Positions 1-8,995 of a stretch of DNA of 64,000 nucleotides are shown here, piece by piece. The notes under the pieces are model-generated. The model was not told the DNA's origin. It saw nothing but the letters and a program-made list of their open reading frames with translations, and searched no databases. The position numbers and the translations under genes are program-made. The stretch comes from Stenomitos frigidus_A. GTDB lineage: Bacteria > Cyanobacteriota > Cyanobacteriia > Leptolyngbyales > Leptolyngbyaceae. The stretch is from contig NZ_CAWNSW010000007.1 of the NCBI RefSeq assembly GCF_963877135.1, forward strand, positions 1-64,000. Direction: 5' to 3'. Every line of letters begins with the position of its first letter. Position 1 is the stretch's first letter.

Positions 1-1
1 T

Positions 2-70
2 CATTTTGGAACACCTCTCCAAACCGATTGCTACCTGACCCCAGATATTGCTACTTTTGTCAATGCGTAA
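2..70 (+). CDS. C-terminal end of an unidentified protein (partial)
   Basis: An open frame enters from the left edge and ends at TAA 68-70. It gives a 22-residue tail finishing in DIATFVNA. It points the same way as pdxJ, with about 190 bases between them. The piece is too short to assign to a family. It may simply be an open frame by chance, so confidence is low. Confidence 0.35.
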   Translation, partial: HFGTPLQTDCYLTPDIATFVNA

Positions 71-224
71 GTCCTAAAATTCTCATTCCTTAGCTTAATT
101 GTTACGCTTGGTTAAGGATAATGAGCATGGATGCGATGGGTTGGTGATATCGGTTCGATCGCGCCGCTTTCTTTACGCCTTGCCCTCTGCTCATTGTCCA
201 ATGAGCCAGTCCTGACGGTAAAAT

Positions 225-256
225 GAGGCTGTGCATTCAAGAGGTTGTGCATTCAA
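225..256. repeat. 16-bp tandem duplication before pdxJ
   Basis: Two adjacent 16-base units (225-240 and 241-256) differ only at one base: GAGGCTGTGCATTCAA and GAGGTTGTGCATTCAA. They end four bases before the pdxJ ATG, so the duplication sits in the leader, and the second GAGG could act as a distant ribosome binding site. Confidence 0.7.
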
Positions 257-259
257 AGC

Positions 260-994
260 ATGGGAGCAACGCGCTTGCCAACACTGGGCGTCAACATTGA
301 TCACACTGCAACGGTACGACAAGCACGGCGCACGGTAGAACCTGATCCGGTAGCAGCGGCTGTTTTAGCAGAACTGGCGGGTGCCGATGGCATTACCGTC
401 CACTTGCGCGAAGATCGGCGACATATTCAGGATCGAGATGTACGCTTGCTGCGGGAAACCGTGCGCACGCACTTGAACCTGGAGATGGCAGCGACTGATG
501 AGATGGTGGCGATCGCCCTCGCCATCAAACCCGATTATGTGACTCTCGTACCCGAAAAGCGCGAAGAAGTCACCACTGAAGGCGGGTTAGATGTAGCAGG
601 TCAGGCAGACCGTATGGCGCAAATTGTCACGACGCTGCAAGACGCTGGCATTCCGGTGAGTCTCTTTATTGATGCTGATCCCAAGCAGATTGAGGCTGCG
701 GCAGCAATGCAGGCTCAGTTTATTGAACTGCATACAGGGCAGTATGCCGAAGCCAAAGCAGAAGCTAGCCGAGCCAAGGAGCTAACCATTCTGAAAGCCG
801 GTTGCGAACGAGCGATCGCAGCTGGTTTGCGTGTTAATGCTGGACATGGCCTCACGTACTGGAACGTCTACCCGATCGCCTGTCTGCCTGGGATGGAAGA
901 GCTGAACATCGGTCACACTATCATCAGCCGTGCCATACTCGTCGGCTTAGAACGGGCTGTTCGAGAAATGAAAGACGCCATTCGAGGAGAATGA
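260..994 (+). CDS. pdxJ: Pyridoxine 5'-phosphate synthase PdxJ
   Basis: PdxJ condenses 1-deoxyxylulose 5-phosphate with 3-amino-2-oxopropyl phosphate to give pyridoxine 5'-phosphate, the last step of the DXP-dependent vitamin B6 route in the cytosol. The protein shows the family hallmarks in order: LGVNIDHTATVRQAR at the N-terminus, the GADGITVHLREDRRHI segment, NLEMA, LVPEKREEVTTEGGLDV, and the C-terminal GLRVNAGHGLTY and NIGHTIISRA. About 244 residues is normal for the family. The ATG at 260 is chosen over an in-frame TTG at 245 because homologues begin just before LPTLGVNIDH. It appears monocistronic. Confidence 0.96.
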   Translation: MGATRLPTLGVNIDHTATVRQARRTVEPDPVAAAVLAELAGADGITVHLREDRRHIQDRDVRLLRETVRTHLNLEMAATDEMVAIALAIKPDYVTLVPEKREEVTTEGGLDVAGQADRMAQIVTTLQDAGIPVSLFIDADPKQIEAAAAMQAQFIELHTGQYAEAKAEASRAKELTILKAGCERAIAAGLRVNAGHGLTYWNVYPIACLPGMEELNIGHTIISRAILVGLERAVREMKDAIRGE

Positions 995-1168
995 GGCACA
1001 AGAAAGAGTTTTGAGTTAAGAATTTTGAGTTAAGACATTTAAGCTCACAATTCAATCGATTTACAGTTCTCTGCCTTGACTCAACTCCAAAGCCCAACAC
1101 AAGCACTAGCTTTGCTCACCCTCACTGCTACTTTCCCAATTCAAAACTCAGAACTCAAAGCTAATCTT

Positions 1169-1504
1169 ATGACCATGCAAACTTACTATTACGTCCTCGC
1201 TAGCCAACGCTTTCTGACCGAGGAAGAGCCGATCGACGAAGTGCTTCAAGAGCGTACTCGGAATTACCACGAACAAGAAAAAGAGATTGACTTCTGGCTG
1301 GTGAATCAACCTGCCTTTTTGGAAGCGCCTGAACTTGCAGCCGTCAAAGCGCAATGTCCTCAGCCTGCGAGTGCTATTATTTCAACCAATCCTCAGTTCG
1401 TTACCTGGTTGAAATTGCGGCTGGAGTTTGTGATTACAGGTGCGTTTCAGGCACCTTCGTACACAATTCCACAGCCTCTAGCCTCGTTAGCATCAATTTC
1501 TTAA
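1169..1504 (+). CDS. ycf54: Ycf54, Mg-protoporphyrin monomethyl ester cyclase accessory protein
   Basis: Ycf54 (DUF2488) binds the aerobic oxidative cyclase that closes ring E of chlorophyll and is needed for its assembly or activity. Visible family features are YYYVLASQRFL at the N-terminus, RTRNYHEQEKEIDFWLV, QPAFLEAPELAAVKA, and AIISTNPQFVTWLKLRLEFV, ending in TGAFQAP. The length (about 111 aa) fits. The ATG at 1169 is used, with another ATG two codons on; a longer frame starting at 1076 has no homologous N-terminus and covers a TTTTGAGTT-rich repeat region. A second chlorophyll gene, chlM, lies 60 kb away in this window. Confidence 0.93.
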   Translation: MTMQTYYYVLASQRFLTEEEPIDEVLQERTRNYHEQEKEIDFWLVNQPAFLEAPELAAVKAQCPQPASAIISTNPQFVTWLKLRLEFVITGAFQAPSYTIPQPLASLASIS

Positions 1505-1585
1505 GCTTCGTTTGGTGTGAAGGATGCTACATTGGCTTGCCAGCGGTAGAGGGCATTACCCGTTCAAACCCTCTTCATAACGTTC

Positions 1586-2368
1586 ATGTTTTACATTGCT
1601 CAACGGTTCCCAGGTTTGTTAGGTTCAGTATTGCTTGCTGGCGTCAGCTTGACCATTACAGCAAGCGTCACCGCCCAAATTCCACCCGCTCCGCCGCTCT
1701 TGGAAACACCTTCAGCACAGGCAAACTATGCTGATTGTCAACCGCCAAGTCCAGGCGAGTATCTGTTGCTTGTGATGAGTAAAACGTCTGAAAGTCAGGA
1801 ACAGGTGCGTCGGACGGTGCCGCCTAACACTACTGTGACGGTCTGTAATTACCTTAATGACGTGGTCACACGAGTGGGTGGTTTTACGACTGCTGACACA
1901 GCGAATGCTTGGGCGAAATATATGCGTGAATCGATCGGGCTGTCAGCCTTTGTCGCTCGTCCCTCAGAAGTAGCAGCTCAAACGTCTCCAACGCCCGTAC
2001 AACCTTTTCCTAAACCATCATCCCCCCCGATCACGCCTCGATCGCTGGCGCAGACTTCGCCCACGTCACGGGATGCGCGAGGATACAATCCCCAGATTTT
2101 AGGCGGAGGCTATGCTGTTTTGGTGGATTACTTTAGCCGACCAGAATTGGCAACGCAGGTACGTCAGCTGGTTGGCAAAGAGATTGGGTTGGTTTCCTAC
2201 CGTCAACGGCCCTATCTTCTGGCTGTCCATACAACCGATCAAAGTCTTGCTAATGCAACCCTACAGGCATTGACCGATCGTGGTTTTTGGGCAATGGTCG
2301 TTGATAGTCGTCGGGTGACTCTGTTGGGTCAGGCGATCGCCACATCCCAACCAACAGTGAAGAAGTAA
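1586..2368 (+). CDS. Secreted SPOR-like protein, cyanobacterial hypothetical
   Basis: A 260-aa protein with an N-terminal signal peptide: a hydrophobic stretch LLGSVLLAGVSLTITAS followed by a likely cut near VTAQ. After the signal come two related alpha/beta segments, one around residues 50-120 (GEYLLLVMS to IGLSAFVAR) and one around 175-245 (GYAVLVDYF to GFWAMVVDS). They are joined by a Pro/Ser/Thr-rich linker. The segments resemble SPOR-type repeats, which bind septal peptidoglycan elsewhere. Periplasmic location is inferred from the signal peptide. No exact function is recognised. Confidence 0.75.
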   Translation: MFYIAQRFPGLLGSVLLAGVSLTITASVTAQIPPAPPLLETPSAQANYADCQPPSPGEYLLLVMSKTSESQEQVRRTVPPNTTVTVCNYLNDVVTRVGGFTTADTANAWAKYMRESIGLSAFVARPSEVAAQTSPTPVQPFPKPSSPPITPRSLAQTSPTSRDARGYNPQILGGGYAVLVDYFSRPELATQVRQLVGKEIGLVSYRQRPYLLAVHTTDQSLANATLQALTDRGFWAMVVDSRRVTLLGQAIATSQPTVKK

Positions 2369-2391
2369 ACTCTGGTATAGAAGCTGAGTTC

Positions 2392-2718
2392 TCAACTGAT
2401 CACGCGTGGTTCAGGTGCAGAGATCTCTGATGCGCAGATTCGTTCGATCGCTTGATCGGCCGTGATCAAGCGCTTTAAAATTACTTGACCGATCGCCTGT
2501 GGGGCCGCCTCCACCTGAGCCTGATCCGTTGGCTTCACCTCAACCATTAAAACGGCATCTTCAACGCGGTACAGCCATAGCTTTTCATCCTGCTCCCAAA
2601 CGCAGAGATTGATCTGACTGATCTCTGGCTTGCGTCTCCAGGCGCTTTCGTTCCATAGTCCTCCCAGTTCCCAGACTCTGCCAATCGTCCAGCCATCCGA
2701 CAGAAAAAAGTACTTCAC
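2392..2718 (-). CDS. Conserved cyanobacterial hypothetical protein
   Basis: A 108-aa protein beginning MKYFFLSDGWTIGRVWELGG. It is soluble, rich in Trp at the N-terminus, and ends in an acidic tail. It has no recognised catalytic motif. It converges with the secreted protein at 1586-2368 (24 bases apart). The sequence style, with complete frame and HIP1 sites inside, supports a real gene; the function is unknown. Confidence 0.65.
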   Translation of the reverse strand: MKYFFLSDGWTIGRVWELGGLWNESAWRRKPEISQINLCVWEQDEKLWLYRVEDAVLMVEVKPTDQAQVEAAPQAIGQVILKRLITADQAIERICASEISAPEPRVIS

Positions 2719-2890
2719 AACGGTATCCAGAATTGCTGCAACATCTTACTGACCAGGCTATGAACACCAGGCTACGAACAAGCTAGCTAATCTTAGCCGC
2801 TGCGAGACGTAACACACATCACAATTCATGCAACAGCCATAAATTACAGTACTGCGAGTCGGATGGCACAATCGTTCCACACTTATTGCG

Positions 2891-4708
2891 CTACGACTGG
2901 TTCAACAACACCACTATCTCCCTACGGGTTAAACCCGTTTCTGTCATGGCTAAGTCTGTCTTGCCATCACGATTGAAGTCACCTGCGACGATACCCAAGA
3001 AACTGATTCCCACGACCTCGTTGACCGCCGCTTGAAAGGTGCCATTGCCATTGCCCAGCAGCAACGATAAAACGGGGTAGCCCTCATTCGCTACCGCTAA
3101 ATCTGTCTTGCCATCGCGATCGAAATCACCAGCAACAACACTGCGTGGACGGCTTCCCACCGCGTAGCTCACCGCTGTTTGGAAGGTGCCAGTGCCAGTC
3201 CCCAGCAGCACTGAGACCGTGTTGGAGTTCAAATTCGTGACAACTAAATCTGTTTTGCCATCAATATTGAAATCTCCAGCGACGATGCCCAAGGGACCAT
3301 TTCCCGCCGCGTAGTTGACCGCTGGTTGGAAGGTGCCAGTGCCAGTGCCCAGCAGCACTGAGACCGTATTGGAGCCGAAATTTGTCACGGCTAAGTCTGT
3401 CTTGCCATCAACATTAAAATCGCCGACGACGATACCCGAAGGATCACGTCCTGCCGCGTAGCTCACCGCTGGTTGGAAGGCACCAGTGCCAGTCCCCAGC
3501 AGCACCGATACCGAATTGGAGCGCCAATTCGTCACGACTAAGTCTGTCTTACCATCGCTATTGAAATCGCCCGCAGTGAGATCGCCCACAAACAAAGAAT
3601 CGGGAGTACTTCCCGCTGGATAGTTTACTGCTGCTGAGAAGGTGCCTGTACCAGTGCCCAGCAACACTGCAACCTGACCGCCACCATTTGTTACGGCTAA
3701 ATCTGCTTTAGCATCGCCATTGAAATCACCGGTAATGACACCGTTGGCATTGTTTCCCGCAAAATAATCCACTGCTGTTGGGAAGGTGCCAGTGCCCGTC
3801 CCCAGTAACACTGTCACCGTACCTCCGCCCAAATTTGTTATCACTAAGTCTGTCTTAGCATCGCCATTGAAATCGCCTGCGGTGATATCATTTGAACCGT
3901 TTCCCACCACCCTGGAATAGCGCGGTGGCGCAAAGAGGGAAAAACGCCCTGTGCCCACAATCTGCCAGTTTGGATCTACGACTGAGTTAATGTACAGACT
4001 GCTGGACAGGGACGTACCATTCATCAGCCAGATGCCATTCTGACCTGTTGCCTTGTTTCGCCACACCAGGTCAGAGCTGACATCGTCATTAAAGTTACCT
4101 GTACCCACAATCTGCCAGTTTTGATCCGCAACGGGGGTCGTATACACACCAGTGGATAGAGTCGTGCCGTTCATCAGCCAGATCGCATTTTGCCCCGTGG
4201 CTTGGTTCCGCCACACCAGATCAGAGCTTCTGTCACTATTGAAGTCACCCGTACTCACAAGCTGCCAGTTCAAATCCGCAACTGGGGTCGTATACACACC
4301 AGTGGATAGAGTGGTGCCGTTCATCAGCCAGATGCCATTCTGACCCGTTGCCTTGTTACGCCACACCAGATCAGAATTGCCATCGTCATTGAAGTCGCCT
4401 GTACCCACGATCTGCCAGTTCAGATCCGCAACGGGGGTCGTATACACACCAGTGGATAGAGTGGTGTCATGCATCAGCCAGATCGCATTTTGCCCTGTTG
4501 CCTTATTACGCCACACCAGGTCAGAGTTGAAGTCGCCGTTGAAATCACCAACTCCAACCAGTGACCAATTGGCATCAGGTACGGCTGTTGTGTATCGCCC
4601 CACGTCTAGAGTGGTGTCATGCATCAGCCAGATGGCATTCTGTCCGGTCAGTGGATTCCGGAAAACTAAGTCTTGTTGTAAGTTAAGACTGATATTGTTC
4701 GAAGGCAT
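2891..4708 (-). CDS. FG-GAP/VCBS repeat protein
   Basis: A 605-aa repeat protein. The N-terminal 260 residues hold about five units of roughly 49 residues built on DLVWRNKATGQNAIWLM and VADLNWQIVGTGDFN. The remainder holds about seven FG-GAP/VCBS units of roughly 48 residues built on AGDFNxDGKTDLVVTN and VSVLLGTGTGTFQ. The DxNxDGxxD loops match the calcium-binding blades of beta-propellers. Such proteins are usually extracellular, acting in adhesion or matrix, but no classical signal peptide is visible after MPSNNISLNLQQ. The repeats are close to identical at DNA level, so the locus is prone to unit gain and loss. Confidence 0.85.
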   Translation of the reverse strand: MPSNNISLNLQQDLVFRNPLTGQNAIWLMHDTTLDVGRYTTAVPDANWSLVGVGDFNGDFNSDLVWRNKATGQNAIWLMHDTTLSTGVYTTPVADLNWQIVGTGDFNDDGNSDLVWRNKATGQNGIWLMNGTTLSTGVYTTPVADLNWQLVSTGDFNSDRSSDLVWRNQATGQNAIWLMNGTTLSTGVYTTPVADQNWQIVGTGNFNDDVSSDLVWRNKATGQNGIWLMNGTSLSSSLYINSVVDPNWQIVGTGRFSLFAPPRYSRVVGNGSNDITAGDFNGDAKTDLVITNLGGGTVTVLLGTGTGTFPTAVDYFAGNNANGVITGDFNGDAKADLAVTNGGGQVAVLLGTGTGTFSAAVNYPAGSTPDSLFVGDLTAGDFNSDGKTDLVVTNWRSNSVSVLLGTGTGAFQPAVSYAAGRDPSGIVVGDFNVDGKTDLAVTNFGSNTVSVLLGTGTGTFQPAVNYAAGNGPLGIVAGDFNIDGKTDLVVTNLNSNTVSVLLGTGTGTFQTAVSYAVGSRPRSVVAGDFDRDGKTDLAVANEGYPVLSLLLGNGNGTFQAAVNEVVGISFLGIVAGDFNRDGKTDLAMTETGLTRREIVVLLNQS

Positions 4709-5368
4709 AAAGTGACGGTTCCTAAGTCGTATCCCTGAGATCTATGCTCTGCCACGGCAAAAAAATCAGCAACAAATATGAAGTTGCTGTGAGAGCCTCA
4801 GTGATTAGCAAACAGAACCTGATTGGATGGTATACCAGTTAAACGCTACACGCCTCCTTCCCGGTGATGGTACTGAATGGATGTTACTAAAGATAAGCCT
4901 CATCATGTTAGGACTTACGCAGAAGAGAACCCCAACCCCCTTCAAAAGGGCTACCGTGTCCACACAAGTGATCGAATCTAGCCAAATTGCCCCCTAGCCC
5001 CCAATTCTGGGGGAACCGAACCGTTCAAAGTCCCCCAGAATTGGGGGCTTAAAGCCCTTTGAGCATACAAGAAAAGGGGGCGAAAAGGACCCAAACGAAG
5101 TCAGCCTCGACTTGTGTGTACACCGCAGCTTCAAAAGGGCAGGGCTGATTCGTAGACGGTAGAAAAGTAACAGTAATAAGGTTAGTCGCTTTTCTGTCGC
5201 GCAACTAGTCAAAAAATTTAGCCCCATTTTGGGGCTGAACGCTGAAAGCCTTTATAGGCATGGCTTCAGCAATCATATGATAAACTTTCGTACGTATCTC
5301 GGTACAATGCCTGATAAGCTGTGACAGTTTTGTATCCATCCAAACATCAACGTTCTGGTAGCAAATTC
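4709..5368. other. 660-base intergenic region
   Basis: No supportable gene lies between the FG-GAP gene and apt. An open frame at 4994-5227 on the minus strand is low-complexity and overlaps inverted repeats. The stretch is mostly the imperfect palindromic element described at 4942-5140. The part just before apt (5270-5368) presumably carries the apt promoter and leader. Confidence 0.6.
4942..5140. repeat. Palindromic MITE-like interspersed element
   Basis: Outer arms at about 4942-4974 and 5107-5140 are imperfect inverted copies, sharing ACCGTGTCCACACAAGT against a mirrored ACTTGTGTGTACACCG and a TCAAAAGGGC block. Nested inside is a perfect 19-bp inverted repeat, 4996-5014 with 5031-5049 (core CCCCCAATTCTGGGGG). 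No transposase is present. This looks like a non-autonomous element of a kind common in cyanobacterial intergenic DNA. Confidence 0.6.
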
Positions 5369-5884
5369 ATGGACATTCAGGCTCTTATTCGCGAAATTCC
5401 AGACTTCCCTAAGCCAGGTATTCTCTTCAAAGACATCACCACGCTTTTGCGCGATGCTGGCGGTTTGCGTTATACGATCGATGCTCTGGCGGAAAAATGC
5501 GAACACTTTGCACCTGATTTCATCATTGGCATGGAGTCGCGCGGCTTCATCTTTGGTGCACCGCTGGCGTACAAATTAGGAGCAGGCTTCATTCCTGTTC
5601 GCAAACCGGGCAAGCTACCCGCTGCTGTCCACTCCATTCAATACGAACTGGAGTACGGCATGGATTGTCTGGAAGTACATCAAGATGCACTGCATCCGCC
5701 CGATTGCCGCATCTTGATTGTGGATGATTTGATTGCGACGGGTGGCACGGCTGAAGCAACTGCCAAACTAGTGCAGAAATCGGGCTGCCAGTTGGTGGGC
5801 TATGCGTTTGTCATTGAGCTGAAAGATCTGAATGGACGCAAGCGGTTACCGGAAGCGCCGATCGTCACGCTCGTTCAGTATTAA
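5369..5884 (+). CDS. apt: Adenine phosphoribosyltransferase
   Basis: Apt salvages adenine by joining it to PRPP to make AMP in the cytosol. The 171-aa protein shows IPDFPKPGILFKDIT near the N-terminus, the purine-pocket segment ESRGFIFGAPLA, FIPVRKPGKLP, and the PRPP loop ILIVDDLIATGGTA. All are diagnostic of type I PRTases of this class. The ATG at 5369 gives the family N-terminus MDIQALIREIPDFP; an upstream GTG (5321) would add 16 unmatched residues. It is followed by an intergenic repeat rather than an operon partner. Confidence 0.96.
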   Translation: MDIQALIREIPDFPKPGILFKDITTLLRDAGGLRYTIDALAEKCEHFAPDFIIGMESRGFIFGAPLAYKLGAGFIPVRKPGKLPAAVHSIQYELEYGMDCLEVHQDALHPPDCRILIVDDLIATGGTAEATAKLVQKSGCQLVGYAFVIELKDLNGRKRLPEAPIVTLVQY

Positions 5885-5922
5885 GCTCGCTCTGATCTGC
5901 TGGCTTAGAGAAATTTGCAGTC

Positions 5923-6008
5923 AGCTTTCAGCAGTCAGACTGGGATTTAGAGTGGTCGCTCATTTCGCAGAGGCTTAGCTGACCGCTGACTGCTGACCGC
6001 TGAAAGCT
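5923..6008. repeat. TGACCGCTGAC-type repeat with inverted ends
   Basis: AGCTTTCAGC (5923-5932) and GCTGAAAGCT (5999-6008) form a perfect 10-bp inverted pair around heptamer-like CTGACTG and CTGACCG units. The same heptamer occurs inside the prophage at 40,470-40,505 and near 40,285. This is a short tandem repeat family typical of cyanobacteria and has no coding role here. Confidence 0.6.
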
Positions 6009-6066
6009 AACAAAGCACTTTTGGCAAATCAAATTAGGATTGCTATATCAGCTATCAGCTAAGAAC

Positions 6067-7116
6067 ATGACTACATCCGATCGGAGCAGGCTAGCGTCAA
6101 GCATTGACGGGCTGGCAAACTTTTTTACCAGCGAGACCTTTGTCTACATCGTTAAGCGTTTGCTACAAGCGCTGTTGACCCTGCTCCTTGCGTCTGCCTT
6201 GAGCTTTATTATCATCCAGCTTGCGCCTGGTGACTATCTCGACACGTTGAAAGAGAATCCCAAAATTTCGCCTGAACGGATCGAGCAACTGCGGCGACAG
6301 TTTGGGCTGGATAAGTCCTGGTTTGAGCAGTACTTTCTGTGGCTCTGGCAAATTGTCACGCGGGGCAATTTTGGCACTAGCTTCGTTTATCAGCGATCGG
6401 TGGCCTCACTACTGTGGGAGCGGGTACCAGCGACGCTTCTACTAGCTATCTCCTCTCTAGTGCTCACGTGGTCGATCGCCATTCCGTTAGGCATTGTCGG
6501 CGCGGTGAACCAGAATCGTTGGAGCGATCGGCTCCTGCAAGTCATTAGCTACGCTGGACAGGGTTTTCCCAGCTTTATTACCGCGCTGTTGCTGCTGATT
6601 TTGGCGCAGAATGTGTCGCCGATTTTTCCGGTGGGCGATATGACCAGCATCGATCACGATGAGTTAACGCCGCTCGGTAAGATCATTGACGTTGCTTGGC
6701 ATATGATCTTGCCGACGATCGCGCTAAGCATCACCAGTTTTGCGGGTCTTCAGCGCATCACCCGTGGCGAACTGCTCGATGTCTTGCGGCAGGACTATAT
6801 TCAAACTGCTCGCGCCAAAGGGTTACCAGAAAACAAAGTGATCTACGTTCACGCTCTGCGTAATGCGATCAACCCGTTGATTACACTGCTGGGTTTTGAA
6901 TTTGCCAGCTTGCTCAGCGGTGCCTTCATTGCCGAATTTTTCTTCAACTGGCCTGGTTTAGGTCGTCTCATCCTTCAAGCGGTACAGGCGCAGGATCTCT
7001 ACCTTGTGATGGCAAGCTTGATGATGGGTGCCGTTATGCTTATTGTTGGTAACCTTCTAGCCGATCTACTGCTCAAAGCCATTGACCCTCGTATCAAGCT
7101 AGAAGAAGCCAATTAG
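6067..7116 (+). CDS. ABC transporter permease, DppB/OppB family
   Basis: Inner-membrane permease of the dipeptide/oligopeptide/nickel ABC class. It has about six membrane segments, the N-terminal anchor (LLQALLTLLLASALSFIIIQLAPGD) typical of DppB-like subunits, and the cytoplasmic EAA loop around residues 250-275 (RGELLDVLRQDYIQTARAKG), which contacts the ATPase. The family ending FNWPGLGRL, PRIKLE is present. The ATG at 6067 is preferred over an upstream TTG. No ATPase, second permease or binding protein lies nearby, so partners must be encoded elsewhere, as is usual in cyanobacteria; the substrate cannot be told. Confidence 0.9.
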   Translation: MTTSDRSRLASSIDGLANFFTSETFVYIVKRLLQALLTLLLASALSFIIIQLAPGDYLDTLKENPKISPERIEQLRRQFGLDKSWFEQYFLWLWQIVTRGNFGTSFVYQRSVASLLWERVPATLLLAISSLVLTWSIAIPLGIVGAVNQNRWSDRLLQVISYAGQGFPSFITALLLLILAQNVSPIFPVGDMTSIDHDELTPLGKIIDVAWHMILPTIALSITSFAGLQRITRGELLDVLRQDYIQTARAKGLPENKVIYVHALRNAINPLITLLGFEFASLLSGAFIAEFFFNWPGLGRLILQAVQAQDLYLVMASLMMGAVMLIVGNLLADLLLKAIDPRIKLEEAN

Positions 7117-7258
7117 ATGACCGTTGCTGCAGTTTGGATTCCTATTGACTGCATTGAGTCGATCGAGGCATGCCGTTTTATCCTCACGCTGTTGATCAGG
7201 ACTTTACCGGGAGTAGCGGAGCCTCTTGAAGAAACGGGATGCCTCACGATCGAGGTCG

Positions 7259-8890
7259 CTATGAAGAAGCCGCGTAATGCACCAGTTGAGCCAGTTTGCG
7301 GCGCAGGGTTTCTAGACCGAGACGATCGCTGGCTGAAATAAAGATCGCCTGCGGATATTCTTCTCGTGCTAATTCCAGCGTATCGCCATCCACCTGATCG
7401 ATCTTGTTAAACGCTACTAGCGCCGGACCGGGCGAAATCGGCATTTCCGAAAGGATCTTCATGACCGCGCGAATCTGACTTTGCCATGCAGGATGAGACA
7501 GATCGACCACATGCAACAGCGCGTCTGCTTCCGTCACTTCCTCGAGCGTGGCGCGGAAGGCGTCCATCAACGATGGAGGCAGTTCGTGGATGAAGCCCAC
7601 GGTGTCGGTGAGAAGGAGTGCAAGTGGCTCTTCTGTGACGGCATCGGGCACCACCAGTCGCCGCGTTGTTGGGTCGAGTGTTGCGAATAATTGGTCTGCG
7701 GTATACACCTCGGCATTTGTCAGCACATTCAGCAAGGTTGATTTACCCGCGTTGGTATAGCCCACCACTGCTACTGACGGCACTTCCTCGTGCTGTCGTC
7801 GCTGCCGCATCCGTGCTCGGTGTGCCTGTAGCTGATCCACCTCTTGCTGTAAGCGTGTGATCCGCCGTTGAATCGCTCGTCGCTCGGTTTCTAGCTTGGT
7901 TTCCCCAGGTCCTCGCGTCCCAATACCGCCACCCAAACGGGACATTGCCTGTCCACGTCCAGCCAAACGAGGCAGCATATATTCCAACTGCGCCAGCTCG
8001 ACCTGAAGTTTCCCGGCACCCGATCGCGCTCGTTGGGCAAAGATATCCAGAATCACTTCGGTGCGATCGACGACTCGGATGCCAATCTGTGTTTCCAGAT
8101 TCCGCACTTGCGCTGGGGACAGATCGCGATCGAACACCACCAGGTTAGCGCCAACTGACTGTGCCGCCAGCGCAATTTCCTGCACCTTCCCTTCACCGAC
8201 CACCGTTTGATGGTGAGGATGGGGTCGCTTCTGCTGGAGCGTTTGCAGCACGGTGCCACCCGCTGTTTCAACCAACCGCTCTAGCTCCGTCAGCCCATCC
8301 TGAAAGCGCTTTGTTGCTCTGTTATCGGTCATCAGCCCGACTAGCAGCACCTGATCGTGATCGCGATCGACCTGACGGGCGGTATAGTCTCGCCGAAACT
8401 CTTCTTCCAGTCCTTCAACGAGATTGAGAAAGTCTTGATTGGTTAGTACATCCAGGCTCAACGGTGGCGAAACCGTCCACGCAGTTTCAGGGTGCGGCAC
8501 CAAATGAGCCAGGTAGGTTTCCTTGACGTAGCCCGTTGCACCCCCCCCCCGACGCTCAAAACCACCACCTGTGAGTGTCAGCGTCACCAGTGCATCCAAC
8601 CGTTGCATCGCCATCGCCGTCAGGGATGAGTCACTGGGCGGTTCAAACTTTAGCTGGGTCGAAAGGCAACGAATGCCACAGAGCCGCTCTGCACCATAGC
8701 GGGGCAACTCTAACGGGGGAATTTGGGTTTGACGAGGCGTGCCCACCCCAATGCGCATCACTTGGCCACGTCGATTCACATAGGCGCACACAGGCTGGTT
8801 CAACTCAGTGCTGACCGCCGCTAGCCGCTGAGCAAACTCAGGTGTCGTCAGTCGATCGCCCGGTAGCCGCTGATGATACAAGCGCTGCAA
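7259..8890 (-). CDS. hflX: GTPase HflX (ribosome-associated)
   Basis: HflX binds 50S subunits and splits stalled ribosomes after stress. This 543-aa form has the long cyanobacterial N-terminal extension, then the HflX domain (RATKRFQDGLTELERLVETAG; GSGKxQE-like VVGEGKVQEIA; GGIGTRGPGETKLE). The GTPase follows: G1 GYTNAGKST, G3 DTVGF, G4 NKID. Homology seems to continue upstream (YGNLQGLKTSQVKQLQR, to about 8944), but that frame has no ATG, GTG or TTG except the TTG at 8890 before a stop. The true start may therefore be an ATC at 8944. A run of ten G (8541-8550 on this strand) sits in the N-terminal part without breaking the frame. Confidence 0.93.
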   Translation of the reverse strand: MQRLYHQRLPGDRLTTPEFAQRLAAVSTELNQPVCAYVNRRGQVMRIGVGTPRQTQIPPLELPRYGAERLCGIRCLSTQLKFEPPSDSSLTAMAMQRLDALVTLTLTGGGFERRGGGATGYVKETYLAHLVPHPETAWTVSPPLSLDVLTNQDFLNLVEGLEEEFRRDYTARQVDRDHDQVLLVGLMTDNRATKRFQDGLTELERLVETAGGTVLQTLQQKRPHPHHQTVVGEGKVQEIALAAQSVGANLVVFDRDLSPAQVRNLETQIGIRVVDRTEVILDIFAQRARSGAGKLQVELAQLEYMLPRLAGRGQAMSRLGGGIGTRGPGETKLETERRAIQRRITRLQQEVDQLQAHRARMRQRRQHEEVPSVAVVGYTNAGKSTLLNVLTNAEVYTADQLFATLDPTTRRLVVPDAVTEEPLALLLTDTVGFIHELPPSLMDAFRATLEEVTEADALLHVVDLSHPAWQSQIRAVMKILSEMPISPGPALVAFNKIDQVDGDTLELAREEYPQAIFISASDRLGLETLRRKLAQLVHYAASS

Positions 8891-8995
8891 CTGCTTGACC
8901 TGACTGGTTTTTAAGCCCTGGAGATTTCCGTAAACTGTTTCGATAGAGGCAACTCGCCAAACGCAACTGTATTCATTTTAGTCAATTGCGGGGTC

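Noticed and set aside
2891..4708. CRISPR-like or minisatellite reading of the FG-GAP gene repeats
   Set aside because: The regular ~147-base periodicity is explained by the protein repeats in one continuous frame.
4353..4715. Long plus-strand frames opposite the FG-GAP gene
   Set aside because: They mirror the repeats of the real gene and repeat with the same period; no ribosome site.
4920..5140. Insertion sequence
   Set aside because: No transposase or remnant frame; only the palindromic ends are present, so it is listed as a MITE-like repeat.
7117..7341. 74-codon frame right after the permease stop
   Set aside because: It overlaps the 3' end of hflX in antisense for 83 bases, has no family character, and its start is simply the next ATG after the stop.
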